This document shows, piece by piece, positions 37,464 through 45,878 of a DNA stretch of 64,000 bases; positions within the stretch are counted from its first letter, which is position 1, and the number at the start of each line of letters is the position of its first letter. The notes under the pieces are model-generated. The model worked only from the letters and a program-made list of their open reading frames with translations. It did no database searches and was not told where the DNA came from. Position numbers and translations under genes: made by a program. Source of the DNA: Streptomyces sp. NBC_01669 (lineage in GTDB: Bacteria > Actinomycetota > Actinomycetes > Streptomycetales > Streptomycetaceae); contig NZ_JAPEQG010000001.1 in the NCBI RefSeq assembly GCF_026339735.1, positions 806,001 to 870,000 of the forward strand, in the 5' to 3' direction.

Positions 37464-38216
37464 TCAGCGGCCGGTCTGCCGCATGAGCAGATCACGCAGG
37501 GCGCGGGTGTGTCGGCGGCTCACGGCAAGCGACGCGGTGCCGATGCGGACGCTCATGCTGCCCGCGTCGAGCCGCAGTTCGTCGATCCGGCCGAGGGCGA
37601 CGAGATGGCGGCGGTGAATGCGGACGAAGCCGCGCGAGCGCCAGCGTTCCTCCAGGGTGGTGAGGGGGATCCGGACGAGGTGGCTGCCGCCCGCGGTGTG
37701 CAGCCGGGCGTAGTCGCCCTGCGCCTCCGCGTACGCGATGTCGTCGATCGGGATGAACCGGATCACTCCGCCCAGTTCGACGGCTATCTGGTCGGCTGCG
37801 GTGTCCTGGAGGGAAGCGGAGCGGTCGCCGACCTGTTCGGCGACGCGGCGGACGGCTTCGGCCAGGCGTTCGCGACGGACAGGCTTGAGGACGTAGTCGA
37901 CGGCCTTGAGGTCGAAGGCGTGGAGGGCGAACCCTTCGTGGGCGGTGACGAAGACGATGAGCGGGGGCGCTGCGAACCCGGCCAGCAGCTGGGCGACATC
38001 GAGTCCGGTGAGGCCCGCCATGTGAATGTCGAGGAAGACGACATCGATGGCGGACGGGTCGTCGGGACCGGCGTCGACGGCGCTGCCGATCCGGCGCAGC
38101 GCCTCGGTGGCCCCGGTGGCGCCTTCGGCGCTGCGGATGCGGGGGTCGGCGCGCAGGAGGTAGAGCAGCTCCTCCAGGGCGGGTGCTTCGTCGTCGACGG
38201 CGAGTACACGCAGCAT
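37464..38216 (-). CDS. LytTR response regulator
   Basis: A 250-residue regulator. The receiver has Asp8-Asp9, the phosphoacceptor Asp63 in VVFLDIHM and the Lys in VDYVLKPV. The C-terminal LytTR DNA-binding domain reads IRFIPIDDIAYAEAQGDYAR, then LTTLEERWRSRGFVRIHRRH and LAVSRRHTRALRDLL. It lies 63 bases upstream of the small membrane gene and probably activates the transporter operon in response to the LytS-type kinase, forming a sense-and-import unit. Confidence 0.92.
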   Translation of the reverse strand: MLRVLAVDDEAPALEELLYLLRADPRIRSAEGATGATEALRRIGSAVDAGPDDPSAIDVVFLDIHMAGLTGLDVAQLLAGFAAPPLIVFVTAHEGFALHAFDLKAVDYVLKPVRRERLAEAVRRVAEQVGDRSASLQDTAADQIAVELGGVIRFIPIDDIAYAEAQGDYARLHTAGGSHLVRIPLTTLEERWRSRGFVRIHRRHLVALGRIDELRLDAGSMSVRIGTASLAVSRRHTRALRDLLMRQTGR

Positions 38217-38288
38217 GAGGCCGGAGTGTAGAGCGTGTCCGGCGGTGTTGGCTTGAGTGATTCACGGGTGCGTTCCGTACCAGACTGC

Positions 38289-38948
38289 ATGCGCACCCCG
38301 GAACCTCATCGCCATGTCGGCGCCTATGCACTGGGCGTGCTGAGCGCTGCCGATGTCTTCCGCTTCGAGGAGCATCTGGCGCAGTGCCCGTTGTGCGAGA
38401 TCCGGGCGGCGGAGTTCCGCGCGGTGACGGCGGTGCTCGGGGAGTACGCCCGGCAGACGCCGCCGGGGGTGGATCCGGTGGTTCGGGCGGGTCCCGAGCT
38501 GGTGCGGCGGGCGGTGGACGCGGTGGTGGCCGGGCGGCGCAGGAGCCGCCGCAGACGTCTCGCGCTGGTGGCCGCCGCGGTGGTCCTGGCGGTGGGCGGG
38601 CCGCTCGCGGTGATCGGCGCATCGGCTGGGCCTGCGGGAACGGTGCGGGCGCAGCGATGGGCGGCGACGGACCGGGCCACGGGGATGGCGGCCGTGGTCA
38701 CGGCCGGGGCGAAGGAGTGGGGCACGGACGTCGGTCTGGAGGTGGCGCGGGTGCCGGAGGCGGGGGTGTGCGCGCTGGTGGCGGTCGGGCGGGACGGCAG
38801 CGAGGAGACGGTCACCACGTGGTCGGTGACCGGGCCGGACGAGAAGACGCTGGTGGTGCACGGCGGGGCCGCGTTGCGCCCGGCGGCCATCGACCGTTTC
38901 GAGGTGCGTGCCGCGGACGGGCGGCAGCTGCTGGAACTCACCCGCTGA
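38289..38948 (+). CDS. Membrane anti-sigma factor (zinc-finger type), without adjacent sigma gene
   Basis: About 219 residues from ATG 38289. The cytoplasmic ZAS domain has HRHVGAYALGVLSAADVFRF and EEHLAQCPLCE (H-x3-C-x2-C). A basic segment leads to one helix, LALVAAAVVLAVGGPLAVIG, and an extracellular C-terminal RskA-like domain with RWAATDRATGMAAVV and VARVPEAGVCALVAVG. RskA proteins release their sigma factor after proteolysis. No sigma gene is next to it; the nearest is 33004-33570, which has its own anti-sigma gene. It is divergent from the LytTR regulator. Confidence 0.85.
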   Translation: MRTPEPHRHVGAYALGVLSAADVFRFEEHLAQCPLCEIRAAEFRAVTAVLGEYARQTPPGVDPVVRAGPELVRRAVDAVVAGRRRSRRRRLALVAAAVVLAVGGPLAVIGASAGPAGTVRAQRWAATDRATGMAAVVTAGAKEWGTDVGLEVARVPEAGVCALVAVGRDGSEETVTTWSVTGPDEKTLVVHGGAALRPAAIDRFEVRAADGRQLLELTR

Positions 38949-38954
38949 ACTGCC

Positions 38955-39815
38955 CTATTTGAGGAGTCGGGAGAGGCGACGGTCGGCCAGTGGCCTGCCG
39001 CCGGTCTGACAGGTCGGGCAGTACTGGAGCGAGAAGTCGCTGAACGAGACCTCCCGGATGGTGTCCCCGCAGACGGGGCACGGTTCGCCCGTGCGGCCGT
39101 GGACACGCAGCCCGCTCTTCTTCTCCGCCTTGAGCTTCCCGGCCGCCACTCCGCTGGAGCGTGCGACGGCGTCGCGGAGGGTGGTGCGCAGGGCCGTGTA
39201 CAGCCGGGTGATGTCGTCGTCGGTGAGGCTCGCGGCGAGCGTGAACGGAGACATCCTCGCGGCGTGCAGGATCTCGTCGCTGTAGGCGTTGCCGATGCCC
39301 GCGATCAGGGACTGGTCGCGGAGGGCGCCCTTGATCCGGCGCCGTTCCCCGGCGAGCAGTGCGGCGAACGCGTCCCGGTCGAAGGAGGCGTCGAGCGGGT
39401 CGGGTCCGAGGCGGGCGATGCCGGGCACCTCGCCGGGGTCGTGCACGAGGTACACGGCGAGGCGTTTGGTGGTACCTGCCTCGGTGAGGTCGAAGCCGTC
39501 CCCGCCGGTGAGTACGGTACGCAGCGCCAGGGGCCCCTTGCCGGGGCGCGGCGGGGCGGCGGGGAAGCTGTCCTTCCAGTGCAGCCAGCCCGCCCGGGCC
39601 AGATGGGTGATCAGATGCAGCGGGCCGACGCCGATGTCCAGAAACTTGCCGCGCCGGGCGATGCCGGTGACCGTGCCGCCTTCCAGGGCGGTGAGCGGTG
39701 GGTCGTACGTCTTGAGCACACTGACGGCGAGCGGCAGGACGCGGGCGATCTCCTTGCCGGCCAGGTGCTCGTCGAGAAAGACCCGCAGCGCCTCGATCTC
39801 CGGTAGTTCGGGCAT
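38955..39815 (-). CDS. Fpg/Nei family DNA glycosylase
   Basis: A 286-residue base-excision repair enzyme. After removal of Met it starts PELPEIEALR, giving the catalytic Pro and Glu. The beta-turn lysine lies in RRGKFLDI. The H2TH motif reads GALRDQSLIAGIGNAYSDEI, and the C-terminal zinc finger has CPVC and CPTC pairs (CPVCGDTIREVSF ... YCPTCQTGGRPL). It removes oxidised bases and nicks the abasic site. Whether it prefers 8-oxoG (Fpg) or pyrimidines (Nei) cannot be told. It is convergent with the anti-sigma gene, with six bases between. Confidence 0.92.
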   Translation of the reverse strand: MPELPEIEALRVFLDEHLAGKEIARVLPLAVSVLKTYDPPLTALEGGTVTGIARRGKFLDIGVGPLHLITHLARAGWLHWKDSFPAAPPRPGKGPLALRTVLTGGDGFDLTEAGTTKRLAVYLVHDPGEVPGIARLGPDPLDASFDRDAFAALLAGERRRIKGALRDQSLIAGIGNAYSDEILHAARMSPFTLAASLTDDDITRLYTALRTTLRDAVARSSGVAAGKLKAEKKSGLRVHGRTGEPCPVCGDTIREVSFSDFSLQYCPTCQTGGRPLADRRLSRLLK

Positions 39816-39857
39816 GGATCCCAGGATGCCGCAGCCCGCTGCGCCCTGCCACCGCCC

Positions 39858-40712
39858 TCAGAGGCCGTAGGTCCGCTCCGCGGTGGTCGCGAAGACCGCC
39901 GACCGCTCGTCCGCGCCCAGTCCGTCGGTGAGGGCGCGTGCGGCGTCGACGACCTCCGTATAACTCGCCGCGAGCCGGCAGACCGGCCAGTCGGAGCCGA
40001 ACATCAGGCGGTCGGGCCCGAAGGCGTCGAGGACGGTGTCGGCGTACGGGCGGAGATCGTCGACCGTCCAGGAGCGCAGGTCGGCCTCGGTCACCAGGCC
40101 GGAGAGTTTGCAGACGGTGTTGGGCCGGTCGGCCAGCGCCCGGACGTCTTCCGCCCAGGGGTGCAGGCTCCGGGTGGCGATGGGCGGCTTGCCCGCATGG
40201 TCGAGTACGAAGGTGAGTTCCGGCAGCAGCGCGGCGGCCCTGACGGTTGCGGGCAGCTGGTGGGGCTGGACGACCAGATCGTAGACGAGTCCGGCAGCGG
40301 CCACGGCGGACAGTCCGCGCTGCACCTCGGGGCGCAGCAGCCACTCGGGGTCGGGTTCGCCCTGGACCTGGTGGCGGATGGCTACGAGCCGGTCGCCACC
40401 GGGGAGTTCGCGCAGGGCGGCGAGGGTGTCGGCAATGCCGGGCGCGGTGAGGTCGGTCCAGCCGACGACGCCCGCGACGAGGTCGTTGCCGTCGGCCAGG
40501 GCGAGGAACTCGGGGGTCTCCTCGGGGACGGTGACGGTCTGGACGAGGACCGTGGCGTGCACCCCGGCGGCGCGGGCCTCGGGCTCCAGGTCGGTCAGGG
40601 TGAAGGTGCGCCGGAGCGGGGCCAGTTCCTCGCCGTTGATCCACTCCTGGTCGCGCACCGACAGGTCCCACACGTGGTGGTGGGCGTCGACGATCCGTTG
40701 CCGGCCCGTCAT
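39858..40712 (-). CDS. Amidohydrolase family lactonase, probable L-fuconolactonase
   Basis: A 284-residue amidohydrolase_2 (COG3618) protein. It begins IVDAHHHVWDLSVRD, the metal-site HxH; later come AIRHQVQGEPDPEWL, FVLDHAGKPPI and LMFGSDWPVCRL, with Asp of GSDWP as catalytic base. COG3618 enzymes hydrolyse sugar lactones, including L-fucono-1,5-lactone and L-rhamnono-lactone. Its neighbours, a mutarotase and an aldo-keto reductase, make L-fuconolactone the best guess. It starts one base after the mutarotase stop, as the third gene of the operon. Confidence 0.85.
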   Translation of the reverse strand: MTGRQRIVDAHHHVWDLSVRDQEWINGEELAPLRRTFTLTDLEPEARAAGVHATVLVQTVTVPEETPEFLALADGNDLVAGVVGWTDLTAPGIADTLAALRELPGGDRLVAIRHQVQGEPDPEWLLRPEVQRGLSAVAAAGLVYDLVVQPHQLPATVRAAALLPELTFVLDHAGKPPIATRSLHPWAEDVRALADRPNTVCKLSGLVTEADLRSWTVDDLRPYADTVLDAFGPDRLMFGSDWPVCRLAASYTEVVDAARALTDGLGADERSAVFATTAERTYGL

Positions 40713-40713
40713 G

Positions 40714-41025
40714 TCACAGCTCCCAGGCGACGGGGAGACCGGCTTCGGCGCCGTCCGACGAGTAGTCGTGGGCCACGTCGAGGAGTTCGTCCATCCGGGC
40801 CTGCCAGGCGACGTTGACGGGCAACTGCTCGAGCTCGGCGAGGAGCCGGGCGTAGTCCTCGCACTCGATGACGTGGAACAGCTCGGTGCCGCTGCGCCAG
40901 ATCGTCCAGGAGGTGGCGCCCGCCGCGCGGATCGCCGCGGTGAGCTCCGTGGGAACTTCGCGGTGCGCCGCCTCGTACTCCTCGATCCGGTCGGCGCGGA
41001 CCTTGGTGTGCAGGGCGATTCTCAT
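40714..41025 (-). CDS. L-fucose/L-rhamnose mutarotase (COG3254)
   Basis: A 103-residue protein of the RhaM fold: MRIALHTKVRADRIEEYEAA, ATSWTIWRSGTELFHVIE and LPVNVAWQARMDELLDVAHD. The His and Trp residues in these strands are the usual mutarotation site. These enzymes speed alpha/beta anomer exchange of 6-deoxy-L-sugars, so the dehydrogenase receives the right anomer. ATG 41025 overlaps the aldo-keto reductase stop by 4 bases. Choice of fucose over rhamnose rests on the neighbours. Confidence 0.88.
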   Translation of the reverse strand: MRIALHTKVRADRIEEYEAAHREVPTELTAAIRAAGATSWTIWRSGTELFHVIECEDYARLLAELEQLPVNVAWQARMDELLDVAHDYSSDGAEAGLPVAWEL

Positions 41026-42011
41026 GGCCGGTGTCCGTCCTCGGTGAGCAGGCCCTCGGCGCGCAGTTCGTCCCAGAGGGCGTCGGGGATCTCGCGGGAG
41101 AGCAGGTCGGCGGCGTCGCGCATCTCGTCGGGCGAGCGGGTGCCGACGAGCACCGTGGCGACGGCGGGGTGGGCGAGCGGGTAGCGCAGGGCGGCGGCGC
41201 GCAGCGGTACGCCGTGGCCCTCGGCGACGGCCTTGATGCGCAGGGCCCGGTCGAGAAGGGTCAGCGGGGCGGCCGTGTAGTCGTACGTCGCACCGGGGCG
41301 CGGGTCGGCGAGCAGTCCGGAGTTGAAGACTCCGCCGACGACGACGCTGCGGCCGCGTGCGGTCGCCTCGGGCAGCAGCTCGGCGAGCGCGGACTGGTCG
41401 AGCAGGGTGTAGCGCCCCGCGCAGAGGACGGTGTCCACGTCGGTGTCGCGGAGGAAGCGGGTGAGCATCGCGGTCTGGTTCATGCCCGCGCCGATGGCTC
41501 CGACGACGCCTTCCGAGCGCAGCTTCTCCAGGGCCGGGTAGGCCTCACGGAAGGCGGATTCGGCGTGGTCGTCCGGGTCGTGCAGATAGGCGATGTCGAT
41601 GCGGTCGAGTCCGAGCCGTTCGAGGCTGTCCTCGATGCTGCGGCGTACCCCGTCGGCGCTGAAGTCCCAGCGGCGGCGGTGGGTGGCGGGCACGGCGAAG
41701 CCTTCGGAGAGGCCGTCGAACGAGGCGATCGGGTCGGCCGGGAGGGGGTCGAGCAGCCGGCCGACCTTGGTGGAGACCACGTAGGAGTCGCGCGGCCGGT
41801 GACGCAGGGCCGCGCCCAGCCTGCGTTCGGAGAGACCGAGCCCGTAGTGCGGTGCCGTGTCGAAGTAGCGGACGCCCTCGTCCCAGGCGGCGTCCACGGC
41901 GGCCGCGGCCTGGGCGGGGTCGACCTCACGGAAGAGATTGCCGATGGTGGCGGCCCCGAAGGACAGCTCGGTCACCTCGACCGCACTGGTTCCCAGCCTG
42001 TTTCGCCGCAT
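41022..42011 (-). CDS. Aldo/keto reductase, probable L-fucose (D-threo-aldose) dehydrogenase
   Basis: About 329 residues from ATG 42011 (GAGGG ten bases upstream); a GTG at 42050 would add 13 residues. The catalytic set is present: Asp in YFDTAPHYG with Tyr, Lys in VSTKVGRLL and His in IAYLHDPDDH. The NAD(P) end has TVLVGTRSPDEMRDA. It resembles D-threo-aldose 1-dehydrogenases, which oxidise L-fucose to its lactone. It is the first gene of the operon with the mutarotase and the lactonase, giving L-fucose to L-fuconate. The remaining dehydratase and cleavage steps are not in this window. Confidence 0.85.
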   Translation of the reverse strand: MRRNRLGTSAVEVTELSFGAATIGNLFREVDPAQAAAAVDAAWDEGVRYFDTAPHYGLGLSERRLGAALRHRPRDSYVVSTKVGRLLDPLPADPIASFDGLSEGFAVPATHRRRWDFSADGVRRSIEDSLERLGLDRIDIAYLHDPDDHAESAFREAYPALEKLRSEGVVGAIGAGMNQTAMLTRFLRDTDVDTVLCAGRYTLLDQSALAELLPEATARGRSVVVGGVFNSGLLADPRPGATYDYTAAPLTLLDRALRIKAVAEGHGVPLRAAALRYPLAHPAVATVLVGTRSPDEMRDAADLLSREIPDALWDELRAEGLLTEDGHRP

Positions 42012-42055
42012 GCCGCTGCCGCCCTCACCGATGATCGTTAATTCCTGCACAACGA

Positions 42056-42084
42056 ATATTCATCGGATCACTTCGGCGCGTCAA
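42056..42084 (-). promoter_or_regulatory. Promoter of the fucose operon with overlapping CATCGGAT operator
   Basis: On the minus strand TTGACG (42084-42079) and GAATAT (42061-42056) are spaced by 17 bases. The transcript would begin near 42049, almost exactly at the GTG at 42050. CATCGGAT (plus strand 42061-42068) lies between the boxes, placed for repression. The extended motif TTCATCGGAT-N-AC is shared with the fucosidase upstream region. Confidence 0.6.
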
Positions 42085-42135
42085 CACCCCTGACCCCACG
42101 AATTACCGCGCCGCCGCCAAAATCTGTCCGATCTA

Positions 42136-43542
42136 TCAGGACCGTTGGGAGGGTTGACTGGCCGGCAGCAGGGCGAGGAGCTCGCGCAGCTCGTCCTCGG
42201 CGCAACGGGCCAGCCGCTCCAGGTCGGAGACCGCCTTGCCGTCGGCCACCAGGCCGATCTGCACCCGGCCGCCGTACGTGGACAGGGCGATGGCCAGTGA
42301 CTGCCCGCGCGCCAGCGGCGCCATCGGGTAGACGGCGCGCAGCGGGCAGCCGCCCAGCGAGAGCGCCGAGCGTGGCAGGGGCACGCTGGTGACCAGCACG
42401 TCGAAGAGCATCCTGGCGGCGCTGCCGGCGAGCGGGGCGCCGAAGCGGTGGGCCAGTGAGGGCAGTTGATCGGCGAGCACCGCGACGGCGCCCGCACCCC
42501 GCAGCGGTCCGGCGGCCTTGTTGCGGTCCATGGCGGTGCGGACGATGCGCAGCCGCTCCCAGGGGTCGGACTCGGAGACGGGGAGCCCGAGCAGATAGGC
42601 GGAGAGCCGGTTCCCGGAGGCTGCGCCGGTGCCGGGCCTGCGCCGGGAGACCGGCACGAGGGCGCGCGGGTCGGCGACCGGCAGCTGCTCGCCGCGCTCC
42701 ACCATCCAGCGGCGGAGCGCTCCGGCGACGACGCCGAGCAGGACGTCGTTGGTGGTCCCGCCCGCGACCCGGCGGATCCGGTGGACGGACTCGCCGTCCA
42801 ACTCCGCGGTGGCCAGCCGCCGGGTGCCGCTGGAGATCGCGGTGAGCGCGGGGGCGCCGCGCAGATCGAGGCGGCTGGCCCGCACGACGGAGGCACCGAC
42901 CCCGAACGCCCGCGAGAGGTCCTCGATCCGGCCCAGCGCGAATCCGGCCACCTGGCGCGGTCCCGGCATCCACGAGCGGGGCGGGACCGGGCGCGCCCGA
43001 CGGGCGCTCGCACCGCCGCGTGCGCGGGCTCCGAGGGAGGCGATCTCGTCGAAGATCCCGGCGCCGATGGCGACGGCGCGCATGCCGTCGGCGAGCGCAT
43101 GGTGCAGCTTGACGAGCACGGCGAAGGGACCCTCGTCGGCGCCGGAGATGACGTACATCTCCCAGGGCGGCAGCCCCCGCTCCAGCGGCCGCTCCATCAG
43201 CTCACCGGCGAGCCGGGTGGCCCCGGCCATGAAGCCGCCGTCCGGCGACTCGTCGTCCCGGGGCAGCAGCACGCGCTGGACGTGACGGAAGACGTCGAAG
43301 TCCTTGTCGGCGGACCAGGCGGCGCCGCCGACCGGCAGCAGGACGTCCCGTACGCGCATCCGCAGCCGTGGGATCGCCGCGGCGCGGGCGCCGAGCAGCT
43401 CCACCACGGCGTCCGCGGTGACGCCCGGCGCCGGGGCGGGCGCCGGCGAGAAGACGGCGAGCGCGCCGAGGTGCATGGGGTGTGCATCGGTTTCGAGGTG
43501 CCAGAAAGCCAGATCGAGAGGTGCCAGTAGTTCAGTGCCCAA
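42136..43542 (-). CDS. Wax ester synthase/diacylglycerol acyltransferase (WS/DGAT)
   Basis: A 468-residue acyltransferase. The catalytic HHxxxDG motif is HHALADG at residues 147-153. The N-terminal LDLAFWHLETDAHPMHLGAL and the C-terminal half with VTSVPLPRSALSLGGCPLRA are family-typical. WS/DGAT enzymes make triacylglycerol from diacylglycerol and acyl-CoA at the membrane. It probably matches SCO0958, which I recall as the main TAG synthase of S. coelicolor. It is monocistronic; its upstream region carries tandem TGTTACT repeats. Confidence 0.92.
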   Translation of the reverse strand: MGTELLAPLDLAFWHLETDAHPMHLGALAVFSPAPAPAPGVTADAVVELLGARAAAIPRLRMRVRDVLLPVGGAAWSADKDFDVFRHVQRVLLPRDDESPDGGFMAGATRLAGELMERPLERGLPPWEMYVISGADEGPFAVLVKLHHALADGMRAVAIGAGIFDEIASLGARARGGASARRARPVPPRSWMPGPRQVAGFALGRIEDLSRAFGVGASVVRASRLDLRGAPALTAISSGTRRLATAELDGESVHRIRRVAGGTTNDVLLGVVAGALRRWMVERGEQLPVADPRALVPVSRRRPGTGAASGNRLSAYLLGLPVSESDPWERLRIVRTAMDRNKAAGPLRGAGAVAVLADQLPSLAHRFGAPLAGSAARMLFDVLVTSVPLPRSALSLGGCPLRAVYPMAPLARGQSLAIALSTYGGRVQIGLVADGKAVSDLERLARCAEDELRELLALLPASQPSQRS

Positions 43543-43638
43543 CGGTTCCTCATGTCATCGAAGACAAAGATTGCCGGAGTCAACGACTGCCGCAGTCGCA
43601 GTCAATCGCTCGCGATCGGTTACGGTCAAGTACATACA

Positions 43639-43658
43639 TGTTACTTTCTGTTACTGTC
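43639..43658. promoter_or_regulatory. Tandem 10-bp repeat upstream of the WS/DGAT gene
   Basis: TGTTACTTTC and TGTTACTGTC lie back to back (43639-43658); a third GGTTAC occurs about 20 bases nearer the gene. The 160-base gap is much richer in A+T than its surroundings. A repressor or activator of lipid storage could bind here; the regulator is unknown. Confidence 0.45.
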
Positions 43659-43702
43659 GGGTAGTCCGCATCACGCCCGTCGGCGTCAACCCTCGCCACA
43701 TG

Positions 43703-45769
43703 TCACTCGCGCCCCGGGACGATGAACTCGCACCACACGCACTTGCCGCTGCCGCGGGACTCCACTCCCCAGGCGTCTGCCAGCCGGTCCACCAGCAACA
43801 GCCCACGCCCGGAGACGCCGGACTCCCCCGCGTCACGAGGGCGCGGCAGCGCGCTCGACCGGTCCTCGACATCGACCCGCAGCCGCCGTTCCGGCCCGGC
43901 GAGCACCCGGACGGTGACAATCGCCCCGCCGTCGGTGTGCATCAGCGCGTTGGTGATCAGTTCATCGGCGGCCAGCTCGACCTCGTCCGCAAGGTCCTTC
44001 GTGCCCCAGGCCCGCACCGCCGCGCGGATCATGTGCCGGGCCGAGCTCAGCGCCTCCGGATCGTTCTGGGCGACATGCTGCTGGAGCCGGCCGCCGGGCT
44101 GCGGCGCGTGGGCGGCTTTGCGGCGCAGCAGCAGGACCGCCACGTCGTCCTCGCCGCCCCGCTCGTCGACCGTTTCGCACAGCTGGTCGGCCAGCTTCTG
44201 GAGGTCCTGCGACCCGCCCCGGATCACGGAGGTCAGTAGCTGCATGCCCTCGTCGAGATCGGCGCCCGGCAGCTCCACCAGGCCGTCGGTGTACAGCACC
44301 ATCGTCTGGCCGGGGTCCAGCTCGACGGTGCTGACCGGGTATTCGAGCCGGCCGAACTCGGCCGAGAGCCCCAGCGGCAGCCCTCCCTCGGCGGGCAGCC
44401 TGCGGCAGCTGCCGTCGACGTCGCGTACCAGCGGCTCGACATGCCCCGCCCGAACGAGCTGCACCACCCCGGTGGTCAGGTCGACCTCGGCGTAGGTGCA
44501 GGTCGCGAAGCGGTCGGTGTCGAGCTCATGGAGGAAGACGGAGGCGCGGGCCATGACGGTGGCCGGGCTGTGCCCCTCGGCGGCGTAGGCGCGCAGGACG
44601 ATGCGCAGCTGTCCCATGACCGCTGCCGCGTCCGTGTCGTGGCCCTGAACGTCGCCGATGACGGCGCCCACCCGGCCGCCGGGCAGCGGAATGACGTCGT
44701 ACCAGTCGCCCCCGATGTCCCGCCCGAGCCTCGCCGAGCGGTACCTGACGGCGATCTGCGCGCCCGGCACATCCGGGACCCGGCGCGGCAGCATGGCCTG
44801 CTGGAGCCCCTCGGCGAGGTCGTGCTCCTGCTCGTAGAGCATGGCCCGCTGCAGGCTCTGGGCGATGGAGCTGCCGAGGGCGACCAGCAGATTGCGTTCG
44901 TCGCCGGTGAAGCCGTCCTTGTCGCCGTAGAGGAGTCCGAGGGCGCCGATGGGGCGGGCCTGGGCGATCAGCGGCAGATAGGCGGCGGAGGTGATGCCGA
45001 GGTCACTGATGTGCGGCCACAGGATCGGGTACGAGGCGGCGAAGTCCTCGGCGGACTCGATGAAGCGGGGCGCGAGGGTGCGGACCACTTCACTCATCGG
45101 GTACGGCTCGTCCGTACGGGTGTACCGGGTGCCCGGCACGAAGGACCCCTCGGGCCCGTCGGCCACCAGATGGATGCGCCCTGCCTCGATCAACCCCATG
45201 ACGAGGCTGGTGGCTCCGAGCAGAACCAGCCCCTGGGAGTGCTTGAGCACGTCGATGACGTCCCTGACGGTGCGGGCGTGGGCCAGGGCGGCCGTGGCGC
45301 CCTCCACCAGCCTCGTGCGCCGGCGCCGCTCCTCGTCCTGCTCGTGGCGGACGGTGGAATCGGCCAGCTCCTGGGTGGCGTCCCTGACTATGCCGATGAT
45401 CCGGCGCGGGCGGCCGGTCTCGTCACGGCGGATGAAGCCCTGGGTGTGGGTCCAGCGCATCGTGCCGTCGCGCCGAAGGATCCGGAAGTACGCGCCGTAG
45501 TTGCTCTCTCCGCTCTTGAGTGCCTGCGAGACCAGTGCGTCGAGGCGCACCCTCTCGTCCGGCGGCACACGGGGGGAGAGGCTCTCCGGCCGGTTGTCGT
45601 ATTCATCGGCCCGCAGGTCGAACACGTCGAGCGCGGGCCGGTCCATGTGCATGAGTCCGCTGTCGAGGTCCCAGTCGAAGCTGCCCATACGGTTCAGGGC
45701 GAGGCTGAGATCCGGGTGGGCGGGCCAGTCGTCCGGGAGTGACGGGGCACCCGCTACCCGATCGTCCAT
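43703..45769 (-). CDS. PAS-GAF-PP2C-HATPase phosphatase
   Basis: A 688-residue regulator; ATG 45769. Order: PAS/PAC (about 20-135), GAF (about 155-330), SpoIIE-type PP2C (about 355-560) and a C-terminal anti-sigma-like HATPase (about 570-688). The phosphatase metal residues are intact in IGGDWYDV, GDVQGHDTDAAAV and GGEDDVAVLLL. The HATPase has ELAADELITNALMHTDGGA and GRGLLLVDRLADAWGV. One chain can thus dephosphorylate STAS antagonists and bind a partner or ATP. Such fusions are common in Streptomyces stress and development switches. It stands alone. Confidence 0.92.
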   Translation of the reverse strand: MDDRVAGAPSLPDDWPAHPDLSLALNRMGSFDWDLDSGLMHMDRPALDVFDLRADEYDNRPESLSPRVPPDERVRLDALVSQALKSGESNYGAYFRILRRDGTMRWTHTQGFIRRDETGRPRRIIGIVRDATQELADSTVRHEQDEERRRRTRLVEGATAALAHARTVRDVIDVLKHSQGLVLLGATSLVMGLIEAGRIHLVADGPEGSFVPGTRYTRTDEPYPMSEVVRTLAPRFIESAEDFAASYPILWPHISDLGITSAAYLPLIAQARPIGALGLLYGDKDGFTGDERNLLVALGSSIAQSLQRAMLYEQEHDLAEGLQQAMLPRRVPDVPGAQIAVRYRSARLGRDIGGDWYDVIPLPGGRVGAVIGDVQGHDTDAAAVMGQLRIVLRAYAAEGHSPATVMARASVFLHELDTDRFATCTYAEVDLTTGVVQLVRAGHVEPLVRDVDGSCRRLPAEGGLPLGLSAEFGRLEYPVSTVELDPGQTMVLYTDGLVELPGADLDEGMQLLTSVIRGGSQDLQKLADQLCETVDERGGEDDVAVLLLRRKAAHAPQPGGRLQQHVAQNDPEALSSARHMIRAAVRAWGTKDLADEVELAADELITNALMHTDGGAIVTVRVLAGPERRLRVDVEDRSSALPRPRDAGESGVSGRGLLLVDRLADAWGVESRGSGKCVWCEFIVPGRE

Positions 45770-45878
45770 GTGGGACACTTTGCCATTAATTGTCCGATTC
45801 CTCGAACGATCCCGTCCGACGGACGGCAGGGCGAAGCGCTTCCGTGAACAGGTCCGGGCCCACGAGTGGTTGTCGCGG

